From NCBI RefSeq assembly GCF_937138205.1, contig NZ_CAKZOT010000114.1, positions 1 through 64,000 on the forward strand: a stretch of 64,000 nt of DNA, written 5' to 3'. Under the pieces are notes generated by a model, which saw only the letters and a list, made by a program, of their open reading frames with translations, searched no databases and had not been told where the DNA came from. The translations under genes and the position numbers were made by a program. Position 1 is the stretch's first letter. Every line of letters begins with the position of its first letter. Of the stretch, positions 1 to 7,179 are shown in pieces. The stretch comes from an uncultured Rhodospira sp. (GTDB lineage: Bacteria > Pseudomonadota > Alphaproteobacteria > Rhodospirillales > Rhodospirillaceae).

Positions 1-6
1 AGCCGT

Positions 7-117
7 CGTAGGGTGCGTCTGGAGGCGGCGACGCCGCCGACGACGCACCAGGTGGCCGCGACGGCCGCGAGGCGGTGCGTCGCCCGCCGCGTTCGCGGCG
101 GTCAGACGCACCCTACG
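7..117. repeat. Palindromic element with 15-bp perfect terminal inverted repeats
   Basis: CGTAGGGTGCGTCTG at 7-21 is repeated as its exact reverse complement at 103-117. About 80 bp of GC-rich sequence lies between and contains further GGCGGCGACGCC-like self-complementary stretches. There is no open frame of its own. It resembles the small non-autonomous palindromic or MITE-like elements found between bacterial genes. It sits downstream of COQ9 and directly next to the REP-like copy at 120-158. Confidence 0.6.
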
Positions 118-119
118 AG

Positions 120-158
120 CTCCCTCCCCGTTTACGGGGAGGGTTGGGGAGGGGGCCG
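120..158 (+). repeat. REP-like palindromic repeat, copy A
   Basis: The core CTCCCCGTTTACGGGGAG is a near-perfect hairpin followed by GGTTGGGGAGGGGG. The same pattern recurs at 37876-37910 and 42627-42661, and in inverted orientation at 42534-42570. All copies are intergenic, which is typical of a dispersed extragenic palindrome family. It could also act as a transcription terminator for flanking genes. Confidence 0.6.
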
Positions 159-182
159 GCAATAAGCCGCCCGTCCGCCCGG

Positions 183-935
183 TCAGGAGGCCGAGCGGCG
201 GCCCCCCCGGAACGGGGACCGCCCGGCCATGTCGCGCATCCGGTCGCCCATTTCGCGCGCCGCCGACACCGGGTTCGGGATGCGCGACAGGCGCGCCTCG
301 ACCCGCGACCGCGCCTTGCGCAGACGCACCATGGCGTCGAGACGCCGCTCCAGGAACGCCCAGGTCTCGGCCGAGCCCTCCGACGAGTCGTCCAGCCAGT
401 ACAACAGGGTGGTCATGTAGATGCCGGCCAGTTGCATCCGCTTGGTATAGAAGTTGAAGTCGGTCGACGTGTCGCCCACGGCCCACCAGATGGTGTCGAC
501 CGTGCGATAGGCGGCGCGCAGCATCAGCGGACCGTTCATCGGCAGCGACAGGACGCCGACGGCGCGGCGGACCGCCTCCCGGTCCATCTCCCACTGCTGC
601 AGGCGCAGGCGGATCGCCAACCCGATCCGCTCGTGCAGGCGCAGGCCCTCGGTGTCGGCCTCATGCAGGGCCTGCTCCATGCGCCGGTCGGCCAGCTCGC
701 ACCAGTGCACGACGGCGTCCCGGGGGCCGCCGGCAAAGGCGCGATCGGCCTGGCCGGCGTCGAATCCGGCATCCTTGGCCGCCGCGCGCAGGGTGCGATG
801 GCTCCACCCGTCAAAGGCCACGTGGATCAAGGCCCGTTCGACGATGGCATCACGGATGGCGGTCATGGTGTCATGCGTGCCCGTGTCTTCCGGCGCGGCC
901 GCGTCGTGGATCTGGTCGGTGTGCGTGTCGGTCAT
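183..935 (-). CDS. COQ9 family ubiquinone biosynthesis protein
   Basis: The 250-residue product matches the COQ9/rpsU-adjacent family. An N-terminal TetR-like helical part (about residues 25-75) is followed by the C-terminal COQ9 domain, with the typical run of aromatic and acidic residues around WWAVGDTSTDFNFYTKR and YWLDDSSEG. COQ9 proteins bind isoprenoid lipids and present ubiquinone intermediates to the hydroxylase Coq7. The chosen start is the ATG at 935, giving MTDTHTD; upstream in-frame sequence is Arg/Pro-rich and looks non-coding. Nearby rpsU fits the common alphaproteobacterial linkage of these two genes. Confidence 0.9.
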   Translation of the reverse strand: MTDTHTDQIHDAAAPEDTGTHDTMTAIRDAIVERALIHVAFDGWSHRTLRAAAKDAGFDAGQADRAFAGGPRDAVVHWCELADRRMEQALHEADTEGLRLHERIGLAIRLRLQQWEMDREAVRRAVGVLSLPMNGPLMLRAAYRTVDTIWWAVGDTSTDFNFYTKRMQLAGIYMTTLLYWLDDSSEGSAETWAFLERRLDAMVRLRKARSRVEARLSRIPNPVSAAREMGDRMRDMAGRSPFRGGRRSAS

Positions 936-1027
936 GGCGCGTCTCCTTGATGCTGAAGGAGGCGGGTGCCCCCGGTTGTCACGTGTGGGTCTCATGTGTG
1001 TACGCATTGCAGGCGGTCGCGGATGAG

Positions 1028-1558
1028 TCAATCGACCGGGGCCGCCGCGACCTCCGCGCCCTGGGCGTCCACGAATCCGAACGTCCGCAGGTCGCGCATC
1101 CGCATGGGATACAGAACGCCGTCCAGGTGATCGCATTCGTGCTGCAGAACGCGGGCATGGAAGTCCGTCGCCTCGCCCTCGATTGCCTGGCCGTCCGCGC
1201 TCACCCCACGCCAGCGCACGTGGCGATAGCGGGGAACACTCCCGCTCAGGCCGGGCAGCGACAGGCAGGCCTCGCGCGCCTCGACCATGGCGTCGTCCAC
1301 GGGCTCCAGTTCGGGGTTGAAGAGAATCCGCAGCGGGATGGCGACGCCAGCATTGCGGGCCGCCGGCACCGCGTAGAGGATGACGCGCCAGGGCACGTGC
1401 ACCTGCGGCGCGGCCAGCCCGACGCCGCCGGCGTCGCGCAGGGTCTCGACCATGTCGTCGAGCAGCCGGCGCACCTCGGGGGCGGTCGGGTCGTCCACCG
1501 GGCGCGCCGGCGTGGCGAGGACGGGGTGGCCCATGCGGGCGATCTTCAGAATGGCCAT
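1028..1558 (-). CDS. def: Peptide deformylase
   Basis: This 176-residue enzyme removes the N-formyl group from nascent proteins. All three deformylase motifs are visible: GVGLAAPQ (residues 45-52), EACLS (96-100) with the metal-ligand Cys, and HECDH (140-144) with the two metal His and the catalytic Glu. Motif 2 has Ala where the commonest form has Gly (EGCLS), a substitution found in divergent deformylases and often in second copies. No fmt gene is adjacent, so this may be an additional paralogue of the principal fmt-linked def. It is divergent from rpsU, with a 303-bp gap between the starts. Confidence 0.93.
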   Translation of the reverse strand: MAILKIARMGHPVLATPARPVDDPTAPEVRRLLDDMVETLRDAGGVGLAAPQVHVPWRVILYAVPAARNAGVAIPLRILFNPELEPVDDAMVEAREACLSLPGLSGSVPRYRHVRWRGVSADGQAIEGEATDFHARVLQHECDHLDGVLYPMRMRDLRTFGFVDAQGAEVAAAPVD

Positions 1559-1861
1559 ACGGTGCACATGGGGGCGGCGCGGGGCAGGATGAAGGGGTCG
1601 CGTGGCCCCTTCACAAAGCGGTGGCGGCATGATAGCGTCCGAATCCTTCGCTGGCGTGTCCTCACGTTGGCGCAAACGGATTTGTTCGTGGTCTGAAACC
1701 CTTCCGCACCCGTCGGTCCCAAGGGGTCGACTGGGGGGTTGGGTATTTTGGTTTTGGGCCTCTGCACGGAGGCCGAGGCAGTCAAGGGGCGTCCCGTCGG
1801 GGCCGCCGTACACAAGCGGCGCCCTGGCGGGGCCGCCGTCCACAAGCGAAGGAGAAGAGCC
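1559..1861. promoter_or_regulatory. Divergent def/rpsU control region with leader hairpin and 30-bp-period duplication
   Basis: This gap must hold promoters for both the deformylase (leftward) and rpsU (rightward). In the rpsU leader there is a perfect 6-bp hairpin GGCCTC-TGCACG-GAGGCC at 1757-1774. A 20-bp near-identical direct repeat follows at 1799-1818 and 1829-1848 (one mismatch). The second repeat ends immediately before the rpsU ribosome binding site. The role of the repeats is not known. I could not assign -35/-10 boxes with confidence. Confidence 0.5.
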
Positions 1862-2068
1862 CTGGTTCAGGTTCTGGTGCGCGACAACAATGTCGATCAG
1901 GCCCTCAAGGCGCTGAAAAAGAAGATGCAGCGCGAGGGTGTTTTCCGCGAAATGAAGCTGCGCCGCAATTTCGAGAAGCCGTCGGAGCGCAAGGCGCGCG
2001 AGAAGGCCGAGGCTGTCCGGCGCGCCCGCAAGCTGGAGCGGAAGCGACTCGAACGCGAGGGGTTCTAG
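1862..2068 (+). CDS. rpsU: 30S ribosomal protein S21 (apparent CTG start)
   Basis: The 68-residue product is a full-length S21, beginning [20 protein letters not shown] and ending in the basic helix [12 protein letters not shown]. Family members usually begin M-VQ(V/I), and the codon aligned to the initiator Met is CTG at 1862-1864. GGAG at 1850-1853 lies about 8 nt upstream, an ideal distance. The next in-frame start-type codon, GTG at 1877, would remove conserved residues and sit far from the ribosome binding site. No ATG, GTG or TTG lies at a better position. A start further upstream would add about 40 residues from the repeat-bearing leader. S21 acts in initiation on the small subunit. 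Confidence 0.93.
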   Translation: MVQVLVRDNNVDQALKALKKKMQREGVFREMKLRRNFEKPSERKAREKAEAVRRARKLERKRLEREGF

Positions 2069-2551
2069 GGCGCCGATCCCGGCGGTCCAGACACACCGCG
2101 ACCGATGGGGGTGATCCGGTGGGCGACCCGGCGTCGTCCGCCGTTTTCGTGCGTGGTCGCAACGCATGGACGAACCGCGCCCGGACACGGACGCGGTGCG
2201 GGTGTGCGGGCGAACGGCCACCGAGGCCCCGGCGGCGCGCTCGTGCCGCGCGCCGGCCGTCCGCTTAAGCTGGCGATCGCCCGGGAGTCTCGGCGCCCCC
2301 AAAAAAGACCCCTTGACGACGAACCGCCCCTGAAGGTTTTAATAGGTCGGCATCCAGTTCGCCCGGCATCCCGTGCGTTGCGGCGAATCCATCCACCCCT
2401 GTTTGGAGTACAGTCACCCGGCGTTCGACCTGCCTGCCTCGCGCGCGGTCTGGTGTGGTCTCAAAGAGCACCTGCATTCCGCGCGACCCATGGCCGGGCA
2501 TTGCGTCAATTATTTGTGATTGCGCTTAAATATTTAGTAAATAAAAAATTG

Positions 2552-2581
2552 TTGCCTTTCTTCGCGCGCACCGGGTACCAT
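2552..2581 (+). promoter_or_regulatory. Candidate sigma70-type promoter
   Basis: TTGCCT at 2552-2557 and TACCAT at 2576-2581 are separated by 18 bp, in an AT-rich patch that stands out from the surrounding DNA. Each box has two mismatches to the consensus. It would start transcription near 2588 and drive the candidate RNA that ends at the terminator at 2787-2817. Confidence 0.35.
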
Positions 2582-2587
2582 ACTTTC

Positions 2588-2825
2588 ATGCTGTGGAGAT
2601 CGGGGGCGTTTCCAAAGTGTTTGGCGGGTTCGGGCGGCCGCCGTTCTTCCACACAAATTGACGCGTTCCCATACCCCAGTGGGGCGATGCGGCTTGCATG
2701 ACAGCCGCGACGTTGCGCTGGAAAATGGGCGACAGGATCCGACGGGAGGCACCCCCCCCGACTGCCCCCCAGCCTCTCGTTGGAGGGAGCCCCCCCGGAT
2801 AGCCTCCGGGGGGGCTCTTCGTTTC
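2588..2825 (+). ncRNA. Candidate small RNA between a promoter-like site and an intrinsic terminator
   Basis: The roughly 235-nt interval has a promoter-like sequence before it and a perfect 13-bp terminator hairpin at its end, but no convincing protein frame. Local complementarities are present: TGTGGA near 2594 with TCCACA near 2650, CCCC-AGT-GGGG near 2677-2688, and GCGGCT...AGCCGC near 2689-2710. I could not match it to 6S, 4.5S, tmRNA or RNase P RNA by eye. It could instead be the untranslated leader of the gene at 3081 with an attenuator. Confidence 0.3.
2787..2817 (+). terminator. Strong rho-independent terminator
   Basis: Stem GAGCCCCCCCGGA (2787-2799), loop TAGCC, and the exactly complementary TCCGGGGGGGCTC (2805-2817) are followed by TTCGTTTCT. 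The 13-bp perfect stem is among the strongest hairpins in the window. It lies about 720 bp past rpsU, so it probably ends a separate transcript. Confidence 0.7.
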
Positions 2826-3080
2826 TCTGGCGGGGCGCCGCCGGCCGCGACACTTGCCCGGGTGCCCCGACCTTGCCAGTCCCCAGGATTTCTCTTGACG
2901 GCGCGCCCGCAATCGCAAGATCAAGGGCGCGGACGCACGTCCATGCCCGACCTGGGGATACGGCAAAACGGCGCGGATGATGGTCCACCGCGCCCGAGTC
3001 GTTGCGTTCGGCCGGACACTCGGATCGTCCTGATCCTAAACGCCTATTTGATCCATTCGTTGCTATTTTTGGGGGTCGCC

Positions 3081-3527
3081 ATGATGGAGTTGGGAGCCAC
3101 TCTCGCCGTCGGTCTGCTGGTGTGGAGCGGCCTGCGGCAGCGCGCCTTGATGCGCGAGGTGCGGGAAAGCCTGGAAAAACAGCAGAGCGATGGCTCCCCG
3201 GCGACCACCGGCACGCCCGCAGAAGCCCCCAAGCCTCCCCCAGCGACACCGGCGGCGAAACCAGAGGCCAAACGCGAAACAGCCGCAGCCGCGGCTCCGA
3301 CCGCCGCCCCCACGCCCAAGCCCGCGCCGGCGGCCCCCGAGGGCCGGACCAAGCCCGAAGAGTCGGCCGCAGCACCCGCGACGGCTCCGGCTGAGACGAA
3401 ACAGGCCCCCGCCACCAAGGGCTCGACCGCCCGGAAGGGCTCCGGCAAATCGACGGCCAGCAAGAGCAAGGCCACGGGGACGAAGAGCGGCGGTACCAGG
3501 AAAAAAGGCACCCCCCCCAAGGCCTGA
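3081..3527 (+). CDS. Membrane-anchored protein with Ala/Pro/Lys-rich tail
   Basis: The 148-residue product begins with one hydrophobic segment (about residues 3-18), followed by a short charged helix (QRALMREVRESLEKQQ). A long low-complexity tail follows, first Ala/Pro-rich, then Lys/Ser/Thr/Gly-rich and strongly basic. No enzymatic domain is visible. The tail resembles histone H1-like or TonB-type extended regions, but that is only compositional. The start is the ATG at 3081 with GGGGGT just upstream. It converges with the EVE-domain gene; the two are separated by 19 bp containing a perfect palindrome. Confidence 0.6.
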   Translation: MMELGATLAVGLLVWSGLRQRALMREVRESLEKQQSDGSPATTGTPAEAPKPPPATPAAKPEAKRETAAAAAPTAAPTPKPAPAAPEGRTKPEESAAAPATAPAETKQAPATKGSTARKGSGKSTASKSKATGTKSGGTRKKGTPPKA

Positions 3528-3543
3528 GGCGCGGCGCCGCGCC
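3528..3543. terminator. 16-bp perfect palindrome between convergent genes
   Basis: GGCGCGGCGCCGCGCC is fully self-complementary and occupies almost the whole gap between two convergent stop codons. It may act as a bidirectional terminator, but neither strand shows a following T run. Confidence 0.35.
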
Positions 3544-3546
3544 CGC

Positions 3547-3966
3547 CTATTCCTGGCCTGGGCAGCCGGCCATCTCGCACAAAAGGACCCACGCCGCGTC
3601 GGGGATGGGCATGACGGACAGGCGCGATTGACGGATCAGGGGCAGGTCGGCCAGGCGCGACTCCGCCTTGATCGCCGCCAGGGTGACCGGCTCCGGCACG
3701 GCCCGCACCGCCTCGACGTCCACCATGCCGAAGCGCCCCGACGCGTCGCTCGGGTCCGGGTAGTACTCCCGCACCACCCGCACGATCCCGACGATGCGCT
3801 TTTCGTTGACCGAGTGATAGAAGAACGCCGTGTCGCCGCACCGCATGGCGCGAAGGTTGTTGGCGGCCTGGTGGTTGCGCACCCCGTCCCACGGCTCGAC
3901 ACCGGCCCGGACCTGATCGTCCCAGGACCAGGCGCCGGGCTCGCTCTTCAGCAACCAGTGGCCCAC
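3547..3966 (-). CDS. EVE domain protein
   Basis: The roughly 139-residue product is a single EVE domain, a PUA-like fold thought to bind modified bases in DNA or RNA. Visible hallmarks are GHWLLKSEP at the N terminus, DGVRNHQAANNLRAMRCGD with the conserved RN/N residues, FFYHS, and a D...FGMVDV segment. I chose GTG at 3966, which places the domain start as in relatives and has GGAG about 10 nt upstream; a TTG at 3990 is the alternative and would overlap the YciI gene by 11 bp. It is third in a same-strand run with the two YciI genes. Confidence 0.85.
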   Translation of the reverse strand: MGHWLLKSEPGAWSWDDQVRAGVEPWDGVRNHQAANNLRAMRCGDTAFFYHSVNEKRIVGIVRVVREYYPDPSDASGRFGMVDVEAVRAVPEPVTLAAIKAESRLADLPLIRQSRLSVMPIPDAAWVLLCEMAGCPGQE

Positions 3967-3979
3967 GGCGCGCGCTCCG

Positions 3980-4267
3980 TCAGGCGTCAAGCGGCAGGGT
4001 CCGCCGGAACGGACAGATCGTCACCGACGCGAACACACCCGCCCGGTTGAACGGGTCGCCCTGGGCAAAGGCGACCACCGAGTCGCGGTCGGGGAACTCG
4101 ACCACCAGCAGGCTGCCGATGCTGCTGGTGCGGGCATCGTTCTGCAACGGCCCGGCCATCACCAGGTGGTCGGCGTGGGCGTCGAGATGGGTCAGGTGGG
4201 CGTCGCGATGGGCGGCCCGAATGGGCGCGCTGTTGGGCACGTCGACGCAGTTGATCATCCACAGCAT
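3980..4267 (-). CDS. YciI family protein (second tandem copy)
   Basis: The 95-residue product has the dimeric ferredoxin-like YciI fold. Key features are R-x-AHRDAHLTHL near residues 17-27, with the His/Asp thought to form the active site, GPL, and a C-terminal DPF...GVFASVTI..F strand. YciI proteins are small proteins of uncertain function, sometimes acting as dehalogenase-like enzymes. It is about 40% similar by eye to the neighbouring copy at 4298-4591, suggesting tandem duplication followed by divergence. Confidence 0.85.
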   Translation of the reverse strand: MLWMINCVDVPNSAPIRAAHRDAHLTHLDAHADHLVMAGPLQNDARTSSIGSLLVVEFPDRDSVVAFAQGDPFNRAGVFASVTICPFRRTLPLDA

Positions 4268-4297
4268 ACGGTGGCCTCCGACACGCGAGGGCAGGAC

Positions 4298-4591
4298 TCA
4301 GGCGACCGCAGGAGTCGGCAGCACCTGCTTGAACGGGCGGATCAGCACGGCCTCGAACAGCCCGGCCTGGAAATACGGGTCGTCCCGCACGAACGCCTCG
4401 ACCGCGCTCTTGTCCGGCATGTCAACGACAATCAGGCTGCCGACCATGCCCTCGCCATCATCGGTGACGAGCGGCCCGCCCAGTCGGATGGCCTCGTTGT
4501 GCGCCTTGGCGTGCTCCAGGTGCGCGTTTCGCGTCCGCAACCGCAGATCCCGGCTGTTGGGCTTGTCGAGGCAATAGATGACAAACAACAT
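4298..4591 (-). CDS. YciI family protein (first tandem copy)
   Basis: This 97-residue YciI-fold protein has RNAHLEHAKAH near residue 21, GGPLVTDDG, and the terminal DPYFQAGLFEAV..RPFKQV strand. It is upstream of the paralogue at 3980-4267, with a 30-bp gap, so the two are probably co-transcribed. Just ahead of its start lie three 15-bp tandem repeats (4605-4649). Its function is unknown beyond family membership. Confidence 0.87.
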   Translation of the reverse strand: MLFVIYCLDKPNSRDLRLRTRNAHLEHAKAHNEAIRLGGPLVTDDGEGMVGSLIVVDMPDKSAVEAFVRDDPYFQAGLFEAVLIRPFKQVLPTPAVA

Positions 4592-4604
4592 AAGGCACTC
4601 TCTC

Positions 4605-4649
4605 CGGTGAACGACGGGCCGGTGAACGACGGGCCGGTGAACAACGAGC
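4605..4649. repeat. Three 15-bp tandem repeats
   Basis: The unit CGGTGAACGACGGGC occurs exactly at 4605-4619 and 4620-4634, then with two changes at 4635-4649. The array lies between the end of gpsA (4666) and the start of the YciI gene (4591), in its 5' leader. It could be a binding site array or simple slippage expansion. Confidence 0.85.
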
Positions 4650-4665
4650 CGTATGGTATGTTTTA

Positions 4666-5715
4666 TCAGCCCCCCGGCTTCGCAACCACCCCCTGTGCGG
4701 TGACCCGCCCATCGGGTTCGGCCCGGAAAGGGCGAGACAACAGGCCGGCGATGGCCGCGTCGAGATCGGCCCGCCCACTCAGTACGGCCTCGACCGCGCC
4801 ACAGATCGGCAGATCAACACCTTTTTGTTGGCCCATGCCCACGACCGCGCGGGCCGTGTGTACACCCTCGGCCACCGAGCGCCGTTCGCCGAGTACGTCC
4901 GCCAGCGCCCGGCCCTGGCCCAGCGCCACGCCCAGCGAGTAGTTGCGCGACTGCATCGAGGTGGCGGTGAGCATGAGATCGCCCAGGCCGGACAGCCCCA
5001 TCAAGGTGTCCGGGCGGCCCCCCATGGCCGCGGCGAGGCGGGACAACTCGGCCAACCCCCGCGTGATCAGGGCGGCACGGGCGTTGTCCCCCAGGCCCCG
5101 GCCCTCGACGATGCCGCAGGCGATGGCCAGCACGTTCTTGACGGCGCCGCCGATCTGCACACCGATGACGTCGTCGCTCCAGTAGGGGCGGAACGTCGGT
5201 GTGCCCAGGGCCAGCACCAGGGCCTCGCCCAGCGCCCGGTCGGCGCACGCGAGGGTCACGGCGGTGGGCAGGCCGCGCGCCACCTCGGCGGCGAAGGTCG
5301 GGCCGGAGAGCACGGCCAGCGGCCTGCCGGGCAGCGCCTCGGCAACCGCCTGACCCAGGGCTGCCCCGGTCTCGATCTCCAGCCCCTTGGCGCAGATGAC
5401 CGCCGGCAGGCCGGCGGGCCAGGACTCGGCCAGGCTTTCGCAGACCCCGCGCAGCACCTGCGCCGGCGTCACCAGCAAGACGGCCTCGGCCGCCGCGACC
5501 ACGGCGGCGGCGTCGGTGGTCGCCTCCAGATCCTCGGGCAGGGTGACACCGGGCAGGAAATCCGGATTGGCGTGGGCGCGGGTGATCGACTCGGCCACCT
5601 CCGGCTCGCGCGCCCACAGGCGGACGCGCCGGCCGGCCCGGCAGGCGGTGGCCGCCAGGGCCGTGCCCCAGGCGCCGGCGCCGATGATGCCGATGTGCTC
5701 GATAGTCTCGGTCAT
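4666..5715 (-). CDS. gpsA: Glycerol-3-phosphate dehydrogenase [NAD(P)+]
   Basis: This enzyme reduces dihydroxyacetone phosphate to sn-glycerol 3-phosphate for phospholipid synthesis. The 349-residue product has the Rossmann motif IGAGAWGTALA near residues 9-19, the substrate-site lysines in CAKGLE and GAVKNVLAIACGI, and the family signature GLSGLGDLMLTATS with SRN. The length is normal. The chosen start is ATG 5715 (MTETIEH); an upstream in-frame start would add residues that do not fit the family. A small membrane-protein gene precedes it on the same strand. Confidence 0.95.
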   Translation of the reverse strand: MTETIEHIGIIGAGAWGTALAATACRAGRRVRLWAREPEVAESITRAHANPDFLPGVTLPEDLEATTDAAAVVAAAEAVLLVTPAQVLRGVCESLAESWPAGLPAVICAKGLEIETGAALGQAVAEALPGRPLAVLSGPTFAAEVARGLPTAVTLACADRALGEALVLALGTPTFRPYWSDDVIGVQIGGAVKNVLAIACGIVEGRGLGDNARAALITRGLAELSRLAAAMGGRPDTLMGLSGLGDLMLTATSMQSRNYSLGVALGQGRALADVLGERRSVAEGVHTARAVVGMGQQKGVDLPICGAVEAVLSGRADLDAAIAGLLSRPFRAEPDGRVTAQGVVAKPGG

Positions 5716-5764
5716 GCGGGGTTTATGGAGCGGCCCGGCCCCGGACACAAGGGGCGGGGCGCGC

Positions 5765-6331
5765 CTATCCGAAGCGGACGACCGTGCCCAGGTCCGGGCG
5801 CAGGATCATGATGACGCCCAGGGCGGCGCAGCCGATGGCCGTGACCACCGCCCACACCCCGGCCTGCACGCCGCGCGCGGTGGCCGAAAAGCGGGCGGCG
5901 CGCATCCACCCCATCAGGCCGCCGACCACCGGGGCGGCGAACGGAAACCCGACCAGGGCATAGGCGCCCAGGGCGGCCATCCACAGCAGCACCAGCAGCA
6001 CCGCTCCCAGGCGCAGGTGAATCTTGGGAATTCCGTACAGCAGGTCGGTCAGGAACGACGACAGAAAGCCGACCAGCAGGCCGACCATGCCGAACACGAC
6101 CACACCCTGGAAGTTGATCGTCGCCCGGGGCATGGCCCCGCCCGCCGCCTCGGGCGTGCCGAAGGTGTCCGTGAACAGGGCCAGCGCCGGCTGTTGCCAG
6201 CCCGAGGGAATGGTCAGCAGCCACGCCGTCGCCAACCCACCGAGCGCCCAGCCGAGCGTCGTCAGCACCAGCTGGCCGTGACGCGGCTGCGCGAGGTAGC
6301 GTTCCTCGTCGGTCATCTCGTGGATTGGCAC
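5765..6331 (-). CDS. Predicted multi-pass membrane protein
   Basis: The 188-residue product has about five hydrophobic segments, near residues 25-41, 70-92, 102-122, 126-144 and 158-178. There is a short polar N terminus (PIHEMTDEERYLAQPRHG). I recognise no catalytic motif. GTG at 6331 is preferred because GGGGAGG lies about 6 nt upstream; the ATG at 6316 is a good alternative. It is upstream of gpsA by 49 bp and may share its transcript. GC content is like the core genome, in contrast to the islet that follows. Confidence 0.6.
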   Translation of the reverse strand: MPIHEMTDEERYLAQPRHGQLVLTTLGWALGGLATAWLLTIPSGWQQPALALFTDTFGTPEAAGGAMPRATINFQGVVVFGMVGLLVGFLSSFLTDLLYGIPKIHLRLGAVLLVLLWMAALGAYALVGFPFAAPVVGGLMGWMRAARFSATARGVQAGVWAVVTAIGCAALGVIMILRPDLGTVVRFG

Positions 6332-6496
6332 CGGCCCCTCCCCTTGGCTTGCCGGGCGCACCCATACGCCCGACGCGGGTGCGGATATTCGGCCGGCGGG
6401 GGGTCGGATGGCAAGGGGGGGGGGCGTCCAGCCGGTTCCGAGTGACGTCAAACAACCAACGACAGCACGTTCCGATGCAACCTCAACTCGATGCGC

Positions 6497-7171
6497 CTAG
6501 CATACGGCCGCTATCGGCTCTAATACTCCATTCGGCACGACAAACGCGTCCCTGAGCTCGTATGGATCGTGACAGAAATCGTGGCACCCGGCTTGCTTCA
6601 GTTCCTTTTTCGTACCGTAGCCCCACAAGGCTCCCACTGGCCGCATTTCATTGTTTATGGCCCCCACAACGTCATAGCAGCGGTCTCCCACCATAATGCT
6701 TCTATTGACATTCGCGCGGGATCTCCGAATGGCGATTTGTAGCAGTTCCGTTTTATGCTCTTCCTCCTTTAGACCTGTCCCAACAACGCCTGCAATATAC
6801 TTACTGAGGACCTGAGAGTTCTCGACGACTTTCGACGCATACTTCTGTGGCTTTGACGTTACAATCCATGCTGTGGCGCCCCGAGAGGTCAGGCATTCCA
6901 AGAGGTCCCTAATGCCAGGGTATTCCGGAGTCAGCCGAATGCCCTCTTGTTCATATGCCGCGCGAAAGGCCTTTATACCCCTTCCGATCCCATGGTCATC
7001 AATAGACGGATCTAGGGTTCTAAAGGCCTCCGGGAGAGATACTCCAAGGAACCTCGACAAATTGCCGGGATACATTCCAAGCTCGGCAAATGCTGCCTCA
7101 AAAGATAGAGCTAATCCGGGTCGAGAGTCGCAGAGAGTTCCATCGAGATCGAAAAAGTAGGTCGAGAGCAC
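6497..7171 (-). CDS. HAD-superfamily hydrolase, phosphoglycolate-phosphatase-like
   Basis: This is a 224-residue phosphatase of the HAD superfamily. Motif I FFDLDGTLCDSR (residues 6-17) carries the nucleophile and acid/base Asp, motif II is VTSKP, Lys is in the HKTELL region, and motif IV is MVGDRCYDVVGA. A helical cap lies between residues 18 and 95, so it belongs to the subclass-I/phosphoglycolate phosphatase group. GTG 7171 is preceded by GAGG at a good distance. It lies 8 nt after the stop of the membrane-protein gene, so the pair is an operon. Codon usage is clearly AT-richer than in flanking genes, suggesting transfer. Confidence 0.85.
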   Translation of the reverse strand: MLSTYFFDLDGTLCDSRPGLALSFEAAFAELGMYPGNLSRFLGVSLPEAFRTLDPSIDDHGIGRGIKAFRAAYEQEGIRLTPEYPGIRDLLECLTSRGATAWIVTSKPQKYASKVVENSQVLSKYIAGVVGTGLKEEEHKTELLQIAIRRSRANVNRSIMVGDRCYDVVGAINNEMRPVGALWGYGTKKELKQAGCHDFCHDPYELRDAFVVPNGVLEPIAAVC

Positions 7172-7179
7172 GATACACC

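Larger units (their letters stand above)
2069..3080. other. Long intergenic region without a credible protein gene
   Basis: About 1 kb separates rpsU from the next gene. Base composition changes sharply: 2069-2500 is GC-rich and featureless, about 2500-2600 is AT-rich, and the remainder is GC-rich with a strong terminator at 2787-2817. Open frames here are low-complexity and lack codon bias. The AT-rich stretch plus terminator suggests an RNA gene, listed separately. Confidence 0.5.

Noticed and set aside
2506-3375. Minus-strand open frame of 289 residues in the rpsU-3081 gap
   Set aside because: It has no domain and Arg/Pro/Ser-rich composition, and it crosses a strong terminator and the N terminus of the plus-strand gene.
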